Positions 8,884-15,534 of a DNA stretch of 26,817 nt are shown here, one piece after another. The position numbers and the translations under genes are program-made. Source of the DNA: Rhizobium sp. Q54 (GTDB lineage Bacteria; Pseudomonadota; Alphaproteobacteria; Rhizobiales; Beijerinckiaceae); the NCBI GenBank assembly GCA_945903655.1, contig CAMDOY010000008.1, forward strand, positions 1 through 26,817, in the 5' to 3' direction. Under the pieces are notes generated by a model. The model was not told the origin of the DNA. It searched no databases and worked only from the letters and a program-made list of their open reading frames with translations. The stretch's first letter is position 1. Each line of letters begins with the position of its first letter.

Positions 8884-8954
8884 CGTCTCTCTCCATACCC
8901 CTTCGTCGGGCCCTTACGGTTCCCGCCAGCGCCCGGGACCACTCGGGCAGGCGG

Positions 8955-8981
8955 TAGATAGCATAAAAGCTTCGATTACAA
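8955..8981 (-). promoter_or_regulatory. Candidate promoter for the NtaA-type monooxygenase
   Basis: On the minus strand TTGTAA (8976-8981) and TATCTA (8955-8960) are separated by 15 bp in the AT-rich middle of the 135-bp gap 8884-9018. The spacing is short of the ideal 17, so the match is weak, but a separate promoter here would fit the large gap. Confidence 0.3.
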
Positions 8982-9018
8982 CCCCTGCTTGCGTCATCTG
9001 ACTCCCAAACATGGGGCG

Positions 9019-9987
9019 TCAAATCTTCAACCCCAGAAAGGCCGCCGCATTGGCGCCGAGAATCGCGTCCTGCTCGGCCTGGCCAATCCGCGCCTTCTTC
9101 ACGAAGCCCACCGGGTTCTTTTCCCCGAAGGGAAAATCCGTCGCCAGCATGATGTTGCTGACCGGCACGCGCACGGCCAGATATTCCAGCATGTCCACGT
9201 TGAACAGCACGGTGTCGTAGTGGAACGTGGGCAGATAGCTGCTGAAATCCCCTTTCAGATGGCCCCCCGCCAGACCGTTACGATAGAGATGATCGTGGCG
9301 GCCCGTGTAGAAGGGCAGGTAGCCGCCCCCATGGGCGATGGCGATCTTCACGCCCGGGCATTCATCCATCACCCCTTCATAAACAAGGGACGACATGGCG
9401 AAGGCCTCTTCCAGAGGCTGGCCCAGCGAGATCATCTGCTTGTGCTTCACCATCTTCGGGTCGGGATTGCCCTGGGGATGGATGAACACGGTCGTGCCGA
9501 GTTCGGCGACCTTCCTCCAGAAGGGGCGCAGGACGGGATCGCCCAATTGCAGCCCATTGACCTCGGAGCCGATGACGACGCCATGGAGCTTCAGGTCGCG
9601 CACCACGCGCTCCAGCTCCTGCACCGCCAGCGCCGTGTCCTGCATAGGCAGGGAGCCCAGACCCACCAGCCGGTCCGGATGCTGCGCCACGAGGGCCGCC
9701 GCATGGTCATTGCTCATGCGCTCATAGGTCAGCGCCACCTCGGGCTCGGCGAAATAGGTGCATTGCTGCAAAATCGAAGGGCTGATGACCTGGATGTCGA
9801 CGCCCATCTCATCCATTTCCTTCAGGCGAAGGGCGGGGTTGAGCATGCGCTCCATCTGGGGCGCGGGCACGGCGGCTTGCGGGGCGCCGCCTTGCGCATG
9901 CATCTGCGCATAGCGCGAATGCTTGTAGGCGAACTCCATCACCTCTGGCGCGACGAAATGGGCGTGAAAATCAACGACGAGTGGCAT
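9019..9987 (-). CDS. ACMSD-like metal-dependent amidohydrolase/decarboxylase
   Basis: This 322-residue TIM-barrel enzyme belongs to the amidohydrolase_2 family, which includes 2-amino-3-carboxymuconate-6-semialdehyde decarboxylase and gamma-resorcylate decarboxylase. The metal ligands are visible in the expected order: DFHAH with His8 and His10 on the first strand, His170 in VFIHPQGN, His219 in IAIAHGGGY and Asp284 in MLATDFPFG. The enzymes typically remove a carboxyl group from, or hydrolyse, an aromatic ring or ring-cleavage product, which fits the surrounding hydroxylases. AAGGGA is placed about 8 nt before the ATG at 9987. The gene begins only 19 bp after the TctC remnant, so the remnant's promoter probably drives it. 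The exact reaction is unknown. Confidence 0.88.
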   Translation of the reverse strand: MPLVVDFHAHFVAPEVMEFAYKHSRYAQMHAQGGAPQAAVPAPQMERMLNPALRLKEMDEMGVDIQVISPSILQQCTYFAEPEVALTYERMSNDHAAALVAQHPDRLVGLGSLPMQDTALAVQELERVVRDLKLHGVVIGSEVNGLQLGDPVLRPFWRKVAELGTTVFIHPQGNPDPKMVKHKQMISLGQPLEEAFAMSSLVYEGVMDECPGVKIAIAHGGGYLPFYTGRHDHLYRNGLAGGHLKGDFSSYLPTFHYDTVLFNVDMLEYLAVRVPVSNIMLATDFPFGEKNPVGFVKKARIGQAEQDAILGANAAAFLGLKI

Positions 9988-10006
9988 CAGATATTCCCTT
10001 GATCAT

Positions 10007-10108
10007 TCAGGCTCGCACGGGCTTGGCGGGATAATCCTGCGCCAGGGCGGCGCCGCAACCCAGCGACAGGACCGCCGCCAAAGCAGCCGTCCACTTGCGA
10101 AGCCTCAT
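10007..10108 (-). pseudogene. Remnant of a Bug/TctC tripartite receptor gene (internal deletion)
   Basis: The minus strand encodes a 33-residue frame from ATG at 10108 to TGA at 10007-10009. It starts with a good signal peptide (MRLRKWTAALAAVLSL, cleavage after AALA) and continues QDYPAKPVR, which is the signature start of mature Bug/TctC receptors; in intact members this is followed by a hydrophobic strand and a PFPAGG-like loop. Here one Ala and then a stop follow immediately, so almost the whole mature domain is missing. The clean ending suggests an internal deletion. A GGAAGG-like ribosome site precedes the ATG. An intact receptor of the same family lies upstream at 11442. It could still be translated as a leader peptide for the amidohydrolase 19 bp downstream, but no such role is known to me. 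Confidence 0.7.
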
Positions 10109-10153
10109 CGGATCGTTCCTTCCCTAAACGCCATGCAGGCCATGCGTCCGCAT

Positions 10154-10168
10154 TGGGTATTTTACCCA
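10154..10168. promoter_or_regulatory. Operator-like palindrome upstream of the TctC-remnant/amidohydrolase unit
   Basis: TGGGTA (10154-10159) and TACCCA (10163-10168) form a perfect inverted repeat around TTT, 46 bp before the remnant's ATG. The surrounding stretch of about 120 bp (10150-10270) is clearly AT-richer than its neighbours. On the minus strand TTTCAT and GATACT, 17 bp apart just upstream, could be -35 and -10 boxes. This is pattern matching only. Confidence 0.35.
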
Positions 10169-10344
10169 CTTGTTTAGTATCAAATCACCGATTTTGAAAT
10201 GAAAAAACGTATTCTCGCAGAGCGATTTCCCGCATCTTGCGACTTTGCTTTCAATCCGACGAAAAATCATGGGGAAGGCGCTGCAAATGAGCGAGATGGC
10301 GACGCCAGTTTCGCGTGCGCCCTCCCCAAGCCCCTACCCAAGCC

Positions 10345-11430
10345 TCAGTCGAAGGTGATGGCGGCCTTGACCACTTCGAAATTGGCCATAGCCGTCATGG
10401 CCTCGTTGATCTGGTCAAGCTTATATGTGGCGCTGATCATTTCCTCAAAGGGATAGCGATCATGGCGCGAGGCCATGAAGTCCAGCGCCTGCAGCCAGTG
10501 GCGCGGCTCGCCGGAGCGCACCGTCAGGAAGGTGAGCTGCTGGGGCATCGAATCAACCGCGATGGCCGCGCGCCCGCCCACCCCGATATTCACGAAGCGC
10601 CCGCCCCCGCGCAGCAGCGACAATCCTTCGGGCACGGCGGCGTTGGTGGCCGCCTGAAACACGATATCCGCCCCGCGCCCGCCCGTGTGCTCATGCACCC
10701 AGGCCTTGCGATCCTTCTGGTCCGGCACCTCCTCCATGTTGAGCACGGCGTCGGCGCCCATGCGGCGGGCGACGTCGAGCCGCTTGGCGGGCGCGCCGAT
10801 CATCAGCACCTGCTTGGCGCCCATGTCCTTGGCCACGGCGGCGCAGAAAATGCCGATGGGGCCGCTGCCCTGAATCAGCACGGTCTCGTGGGCCTTGATG
10901 GCGCCGAGGCGGTCGAAGCCATGCATGCAGGTGCGATAGGCGCAGGCGGAAGCGGCTGCGGAGGCGGAGGAGACTTCGTCCGGCACCTTCACGATGAGGC
11001 AGGGCGCGGGCACATACATATATTCGGCGCAACTGCCCAGCAGATAGGGATGCTGGTCCGCGCGATTATGCCCCCAGGAGGCGCGATCCGGGCAGATGCA
11101 GGGCTGCACCGCCACGCTGCAATAGTAGCAGGAGCCGCAGGACACATAGCTCCACACGATGCGGTCGCCCTTGCGCACGGGATTGCCCAGAATATCCGTG
11201 CGCTCGCCGCAGATTTCCTCCACGATGCCGCAGGGCTCGTGACCCGTGATGATCGGCAGGGAATCGCCGCCCCCCAGAGGCCCGTGCCAGCGATGCACAT
11301 CGGTGCCGCACAGGGTCGAGGCGACGATGCGCACGAGCAGAGAGCCCTTGTCGAGTTCGGGGATCGGCACATTCTCGATCACCAGGGGTTCGTTGAATTG
11401 CTTGATGACGGCGGCTCGGCTGGTGCGCAT
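10345..11430 (-). CDS. Zinc-dependent alcohol dehydrogenase (medium-chain MDR family)
   Basis: This 361-residue NAD(P)-dependent dehydrogenase should interconvert an alcohol and an aldehyde or ketone in the cytoplasm. Catalytic zinc ligands are visible as Cys41 in STLCGTDVH and His64-Glu65 in ITGHEPCG. A structural-zinc lobe follows, with cysteines at about 98, 101, 104 and 111 or 113; the last spacing is slightly off the usual pattern. The Rossmann motif GSGPIG lies at about 188-193. It is the last gene of the minus-strand run cupin-TauD-TauD-TctC-ADH and starts 11 bp before the TctC gene ends, so it is very likely cotranscribed. It probably oxidises a hydroxylated intermediate made by the upstream dioxygenases. 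Substrate is not predictable. Confidence 0.9.
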   Translation of the reverse strand: MRTSRAAVIKQFNEPLVIENVPIPELDKGSLLVRIVASTLCGTDVHRWHGPLGGGDSLPIITGHEPCGIVEEICGERTDILGNPVRKGDRIVWSYVSCGSCYYCSVAVQPCICPDRASWGHNRADQHPYLLGSCAEYMYVPAPCLIVKVPDEVSSASAAASACAYRTCMHGFDRLGAIKAHETVLIQGSGPIGIFCAAVAKDMGAKQVLMIGAPAKRLDVARRMGADAVLNMEEVPDQKDRKAWVHEHTGGRGADIVFQAATNAAVPEGLSLLRGGGRFVNIGVGGRAAIAVDSMPQQLTFLTVRSGEPRHWLQALDFMASRHDRYPFEEMISATYKLDQINEAMTAMANFEVVKAAITFD

Positions 11431-11441
11431 CTCTCTTCTCC

Positions 11442-12470
11442 CTATTGAAGTCCTAACAAGGCGCGGGTGCGCGCGACGGTGGCGGGCGACGCCTTCACGG
11501 TTCGCTCCACGATGGCTTGCAGCGCTTCGCCGTCCAGTGGATTGAATTCGAGCTGGGTCTTGACGACCTCAGCCAGAAACTCCTCGTCTTTCAGCATGTC
11601 CTGAAAGGCCTTGCGCATGAGTTTGACGCGCTCGGGCGCCATGCCCGGCGGCGCGACGATGGAGCGGCCAAGCTCCTCGCCGCTGGTGTAGAAGGACAGG
11701 ACATCGCGATCCTCCGGCGTCTTGCCGATTTCAACGGACGTCGGCGTATCCGGCAGATCAGGGCTGCGCGTGAAGACGAACTGCACGAGGGGATGGATCT
11801 TCTTCTGCGCCAGCCAATCGGGCTTGGTGCGCTTGACCGTGTTCCAGGATGGCAGGGAGCCATCGACCTCGCCGCGCTCCATGGCGAGCATGGAATCAGC
11901 CGAGGAGGTGTAGCCGCCGATGACGCGGAATTTCGTGCCGAGGAGCCCATTGAGCAGCCGGGGATAGCCTTCGGAGGGCGAGCCCGCGCCGGTGCCCGCC
12001 ATGGGCGTATCATGACGCAGGACATCGTCGATGCTGCGGGCCTTGGCCGGATCAAGGGTGGCCAGCACCTGCAGGATCATGCTGACCCGGCCAATCCATG
12101 CGAAGTCCGCCGATTTGTACTGAATGCCCTGTGTCCCCAGCGCCTCCTCGATGGCGATGGAGGAGGAGAGAATGGCCAGCGTCGTTCCGTCCTTCGGCGC
12201 TGCGTTGGACAGATGGTTGGCGGCGCGGATGCTGCCCGCGCCCGGCATGTTGATGGCGACGCCCGGTGGATTCCCCGGCAGATGCTTGCCGATGTGACGC
12301 GAGACCAGACGCCCCACGAAATCATAGTTGCCGCCGGTGGCGAAACCGATGTTGACATTGATGGCCTTGCCCTTGAAGGGCTCTTCCTGCGCCGATGCGC
12401 AGGCGACGCCAGCCAGCAGGGCGAAGCTGGCCGCCAGCAGGCGTGGCGATGGCTGGCCGCGCCGCCTCAT
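11442..12470 (-). CDS. Bug/TctC-family tripartite tricarboxylate transporter receptor (orphan)
   Basis: This 342-residue periplasmic receptor has the family's usual pattern: a signal peptide ending ACASA, then EEPFKGKAINVNIGFATGGNYD (written in two parts: the first strand, then the ligand-loop FATGGNYD, where most relatives have a PAGG loop), an NMPGAGSIRAANHL segment, and APPGMAPERV near the C-terminus. The start chosen is the ATG at 12470, because it overlaps the upstream dioxygenase stop by 4 bp (ATGA) and opens a proper signal peptide; longer in-frame starts would give a non-signal extension. No TctA/TctB membrane partners are in the window, as is usual for these expanded receptor families. 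It likely binds the pathway's organic-acid substrate, but that is inference. Confidence 0.88.
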   Translation of the reverse strand: MRRRGQPSPRLLAASFALLAGVACASAQEEPFKGKAINVNIGFATGGNYDFVGRLVSRHIGKHLPGNPPGVAINMPGAGSIRAANHLSNAAPKDGTTLAILSSSIAIEEALGTQGIQYKSADFAWIGRVSMILQVLATLDPAKARSIDDVLRHDTPMAGTGAGSPSEGYPRLLNGLLGTKFRVIGGYTSSADSMLAMERGEVDGSLPSWNTVKRTKPDWLAQKKIHPLVQFVFTRSPDLPDTPTSVEIGKTPEDRDVLSFYTSGEELGRSIVAPPGMAPERVKLMRKAFQDMLKDEEFLAEVVKTQLEFNPLDGEALQAIVERTVKASPATVARTRALLGLQ

Positions 12471-13327
12471 GTCAGCGCATGTCCGCGGATGGAGAAGCGC
12501 CTGAGGTGGCGGGTCTGCGCAGGATCGAAATCGGTGCGCGCATGGATGCAGGCGCGATTGTCCCACAACAGCAGATCATAGCGCCGCCATTTATGGACGT
12601 AGAGAAACTCCGCCTGCTCCTGATGCGCGAAAAGCCGGAAAAGCAGGTCCTCGCTCTCGTCGTCCGGCAGGCCCTCGATGCGCTCCGTCATCAGGCGATT
12701 CACATAAAGCAAGCGGCGGCCATTGTCGGGATGGGTGCAGACAATGGGATGGGAGGCGCGGCGCGTGGCGGTCGAATGATCGTTGGCGTTGCGGGTCTGG
12801 ATGCCATAGCCCCCATGGCCGTAGGAGGTGACGGCGCGGCGGCCTTCGATAGCCCGGCGCAGATCATCGGGCAGGGCCTCATAGGCGAGGCACAGATTGC
12901 CGAAGATGGTGTCGCCACCCTCCGCAGGCAATTCCAGCCCATGCAGACAGCCTGCCTTGGCGGGGACCTCCATGTAGCTCTGGTCGATGTGAAACTCCAT
13001 TTCCCCATCGGGAATGGAGCCGATGATGCGGCCATTCTCCCGCTTGTTGGAGACATACATCACATTCTGCGGCGCGCCCTCGGGCTCGTGCCGCGCCTGC
13101 GTCGGGCGCGCGCGGGCGCCGATCTCGCCGAAAATCCGGCAGAAATCCATATGAACCTCTGCGGGCAGAGGCGCGTCGTTATGGATCACCAGAACCAGAT
13201 GCTCCGCCCATGCCTTGCGCAGGAAGACGCGGTCTTCCTCCTCCAGCGGTCGCGTCAGATCAAGTCCGTAGATGGCGGCGCCAAGGGCTGGCGACAGGGG
13301 TACGGCTTCCAGCTCGCGCGTCATCAT
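12467..13327 (-). CDS. TauD/TfdA-family Fe(II)/2-oxoglutarate dioxygenase (first of a tandem pair by position)
   Basis: This 286-residue cytoplasmic oxygenase uses Fe(II), O2 and 2-oxoglutarate, as do taurine dioxygenase TauD and 2,4-D dioxygenase TfdA. The iron facial triad is readable as His113-x-Asp115 in EFHIDQSY and His262 in ACIHART, and the 2-oxoglutarate-binding arginine is in RHLRR around 273-277. The N-terminal LSPALGAAIYGLDL is the classic family opening. GGAGG lies 7 nt before the ATG at 13327; a second ATG follows directly. It overlaps the TctC receptor downstream by 4 bp and lies 45 bp from the other dioxygenase, of which it is a diverged paralogue. Substrates in this family include sulfonates, phenoxyacids and alkyl sulfates. 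Confidence 0.92.
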   Translation of the reverse strand: MMTRELEAVPLSPALGAAIYGLDLTRPLEEEDRVFLRKAWAEHLVLVIHNDAPLPAEVHMDFCRIFGEIGARARPTQARHEPEGAPQNVMYVSNKRENGRIIGSIPDGEMEFHIDQSYMEVPAKAGCLHGLELPAEGGDTIFGNLCLAYEALPDDLRRAIEGRRAVTSYGHGGYGIQTRNANDHSTATRRASHPIVCTHPDNGRRLLYVNRLMTERIEGLPDDESEDLLFRLFAHQEQAEFLYVHKWRRYDLLLWDNRACIHARTDFDPAQTRHLRRFSIRGHALT

Positions 13328-13372
13328 GCATTGTCCTCCCTGACGTTTCCGGCCCTTGAGGCTCGGCTTGTT

Positions 13373-14215
13373 CTAGAATTGCATCGACCGTCCTTCGATG
13401 GTGCAGCGGCGCATCAGGCGCTCCTGATCACGCGGGAAATCCTTGCGCGCGTGGATCGAGCACCAATTGTCCCAGATCACCATGTCGCCCAGCTTCCACT
13501 CGTGCTCGAAGACGATGGAGGGATCTTCGGAGATCTCGAAGAGCTGCTCGAGGGCGTCCTCGCTCTCGGCCTTGTCGAGGCCCTCGATGCGCGCGGACAT
13601 CAGGCGGCTGATGTACAGCGCCTTGCGACCGGTGGCGGGATGGGTGATGAAGATCGGCTGCTCGAAATGGCGCACCTTGTCGAAATCGACCTCGTCGAGA
13701 TTGAGGCGCTCGCGGCGCTTGTATTCGTGGATCTGCAGCACCCGGCGCCCTTCCAGCCGGTCGCGCAGCTTGCGCGGGATGTTCTCATAGGCCTGATACA
13801 TGTTGGAGAAGCAGGTGTTGCCGCCCCAGGTCGGCAGCTTCATGGAAAAGAGCAGCGTGGCCCGGTGCGGCTCGGGGTAATAGCTGGTGTCGTGATGGAA
13901 CCACATCTCCCCATCGCCAAAGGCGCCCAGCGACTGGCCATTGGGCAGGATGATGTTGGTCACCATCATGAAGGGCGTGTCGAAATCGCCGCCCGGGGAC
14001 TTGCCAGGGGGACGGCGGCGAATGGCGACCTTGCCGAAGATCTCGGCGGCGCGCAGCTGGCCAGCCTCATCGAGGTCCTGATCGCGCACCACCAGGACGA
14101 TATGATCGTTGAAGGCCTGCGCGATGGCGGCGCGGGTCTCATCGGCGATGGGCTTCGACAGATCGACGCCCGTGATTTCGGCGCCCAGCGCTGGATGAAG
14201 CTTCTTGATTTCCAC
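13373..14215 (-). CDS. TauD/TfdA-family Fe(II)/2-oxoglutarate dioxygenase (second of a tandem pair by position)
   Basis: This 280-residue enzyme is of the same family as its downstream neighbour. The triad is His107-x-Asp109 in WFHHDTSY and His255 in CSIHARKD, with the cosubstrate arginine in ERLMRR near 266-270. The opening LHPALGAEITGVDLS is typical. The start is a GTG at 14215 preceded by GGGAGAG at a good distance; no nearby in-frame ATG fits better. The two paralogues share layout but differ in many positions around the active site, so they may act on different intermediates or enantiomers, as with (R)- and (S)-specific phenoxypropionate dioxygenases. It lies 51 bp after the cupin gene and 45 bp before the next dioxygenase, all on the minus strand. 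Confidence 0.92.
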   Translation of the reverse strand: MEIKKLHPALGAEITGVDLSKPIADETRAAIAQAFNDHIVLVVRDQDLDEAGQLRAAEIFGKVAIRRRPPGKSPGGDFDTPFMMVTNIILPNGQSLGAFGDGEMWFHHDTSYYPEPHRATLLFSMKLPTWGGNTCFSNMYQAYENIPRKLRDRLEGRRVLQIHEYKRRERLNLDEVDFDKVRHFEQPIFITHPATGRKALYISRLMSARIEGLDKAESEDALEQLFEISEDPSIVFEHEWKLGDMVIWDNWCSIHARKDFPRDQERLMRRCTIEGRSMQF

Positions 14216-14266
14216 GGTCTCTCTCCCTTTGGGGTACCCGGCTGATATTGCGGAATGGACGGCCCG

Positions 14267-14854
14267 TCAGGCCGCGATCTCGAAGGGCACCTGCTTGGGC
14301 CCGGAGCGCTGAACCACCTTGTTGGTGACGGGATCATAACCGTTCTGCAAGACGCGGCCGACAAGGCGCACGGAACGGAAGATGATCGCCACGGACCGAT
14401 CCGGCCCGCCCAGCTCCGCATGGATGTCATTGGGCGAGACGACGTCCACATGCCCCGCCACGCCCTTGGAGGCGCTCTCCAGCTCCACCTTGGCGTAACC
14501 GGGCACGGACCCGTCATCGAGCCTGCGCCAGCGCTCCAGGGTCTCCGTGCCCTCCACGAGGCCATAGAGCACCCAGGCATCCGCATGGTCATGGACGCTG
14601 CCCTTGCGGCCGGGATCGCGCACCACCGCATTGACGACGAAATCGAAATCGGGATCCGTATAGAGCAGGAGATTGCCGACCCCCTCGGTCGAGGGCCATG
14701 ACTTGACCGCCTCGCGAATCGCGGGATGGCCGACGAGGCCCTGCATGAGCGGCAAAATCTGCGACACCCGCTCGCCCATGGGCGCCTCCGGACCCCAGAC
14801 TTTCCGCGCTTCGACAATGAAATCATCAAAAACGGCGCGCGCGCTGTTCCCCAT
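14267..14854 (-). CDS. Cupin-fold protein resembling cysteine dioxygenase (3-His type)
   Basis: This protein of 195 residues probably has a single cupin domain with a non-haem iron site. The motif GSVHDHADAW gives His88 and His90, and NDIHAEL gives His145; there is no Glu at the usual cupin position, which is the 3-His pattern of cysteine-dioxygenase-type thiol dioxygenases. The N-terminal 80 residues are helical and not recognisable. ATG at 14854 is preferred over the ATG at 14863 because the GGGAG site abuts the latter but is about 9 nt from the former. It heads the minus-strand run that continues with the two TauD-type enzymes. Thiol dioxygenation would fit an organosulfur pathway, but quercetinase-like or other cupin activities are possible. 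Function is inferred. Confidence 0.72.
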   Translation of the reverse strand: MGNSARAVFDDFIVEARKVWGPEAPMGERVSQILPLMQGLVGHPAIREAVKSWPSTEGVGNLLLYTDPDFDFVVNAVVRDPGRKGSVHDHADAWVLYGLVEGTETLERWRRLDDGSVPGYAKVELESASKGVAGHVDVVSPNDIHAELGGPDRSVAIIFRSVRLVGRVLQNGYDPVTNKVVQRSGPKQVPFEIAA

Positions 14855-14946
14855 GGCGATCATCTCCCTCGTGGTGGTCGGTCCAGACCCCGTTGTTTTC
14901 CGTGAGCCATCTTAAAGCAGGATGGCACGGGGCGCCAAGGTCATCG

Positions 14947-14974
14947 TTTGTGCCGGGCGAAGGGGGTCTATAGT
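14947..14974 (+). promoter_or_regulatory. Candidate promoter for the DUF305 lipoprotein
   Basis: TTTGTG (14947-14952) and TATAGT (14969-14974) are 16 bp apart and end 42 bp before the ATG at 15017. They lie in the gap between this gene and the divergent cupin operon. The -10 match is good and the -35 weak. Confidence 0.45.
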
Positions 14975-15016
14975 CTGGCGGCAGGCGCCGGTAAGCGCGT
15001 GACGAGGAAACTTCTG

Positions 15017-15532
15017 ATGTCCCGATTCTCTGTTCTTGCGGCGCTGGGTCTGGCGCTGGCGATCAGCGGTTGCTCCGACAGCGGCTCGGAGGCCGCGCGG
15101 CTGGAGCGGCGGATCGAGGAGCTGTCCCGCGACTTGCGGCAGGCGCGGGCCGAGACCCAGCGGGGCAACGAGCGGGTGATCGCCGCCCTGCAGGAACATT
15201 TCGCGCAGGGGACCGGCTTCACCGCCCCCGCCTCCCCCGGCGGCGCAGGGGTCGCCATGGACCCTGCGCGGGGCATGGCGGCCTCGAAGGCCCTGCAGGC
15301 GGCCCATGTGGCCATGAGCGAGCGCATGTCCTCCGTGCCCCTCACAGGCGATCCTGACCGGGATTTCCTGGCGCAGATGATCCCCCATCACGAGGGCGCC
15401 ATCGAGATGTCGAAGGTGCTGCTGAAGGATGGCGTGCGACCCGAGGTGCGCCGCCTCGCCCAGGAGATCATCGCCCACCAGCAGGGCGAGATCGAGATGA
15501 TGCGCCGCTGGGTGGAGGCCATCAGCAAATAG
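15017..15532 (+). CDS. DUF305 lipoprotein
   Basis: This 171-residue protein is predicted to be exported and lipidated: a short hydrophobic signal ends in the lipobox LAISGC with Cys19. Residues 26-60 look like a coiled coil rich in Arg, Glu and Ala. The C-terminal half is the DUF305 domain, with FLAQMIPHHEGAIEM at about 117-131 and IIAHQQGEIEMM at about 151-162; these paired His/Met helices are the family signature, and DUF305 genes often lie beside copper-handling genes. ATG at 15017 has GAGGA 8 nt upstream and opens the signal peptide; an earlier in-frame start would add a non-signal extension. It converges with the large permease gene with only 2 bp between the stop codons. A copper role is inference from neighbours. 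Confidence 0.85.
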   Translation: MSRFSVLAALGLALAISGCSDSGSEAARLERRIEELSRDLRQARAETQRGNERVIAALQEHFAQGTGFTAPASPGGAGVAMDPARGMAASKALQAAHVAMSERMSSVPLTGDPDRDFLAQMIPHHEGAIEMSKVLLKDGVRPEVRRLAQEIIAHQQGEIEMMRRWVEAISK

Positions 15533-15534
15533 GC

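Noticed and set aside
10325..10344. Two copies of CCCAAGCC 12 bp apart after the ADH stop codon
   Set aside because: Only two short copies occur, so it is more likely chance in C-rich sequence than a repeat element or regulator site.
10199..10456. Small + strand frame starting MKKRILAERF in the gap before the ADH gene
   Set aside because: It runs into the ADH gene antisense, has no ribosome binding site and resembles no known protein; it is probably a chance frame in AT-rich DNA.
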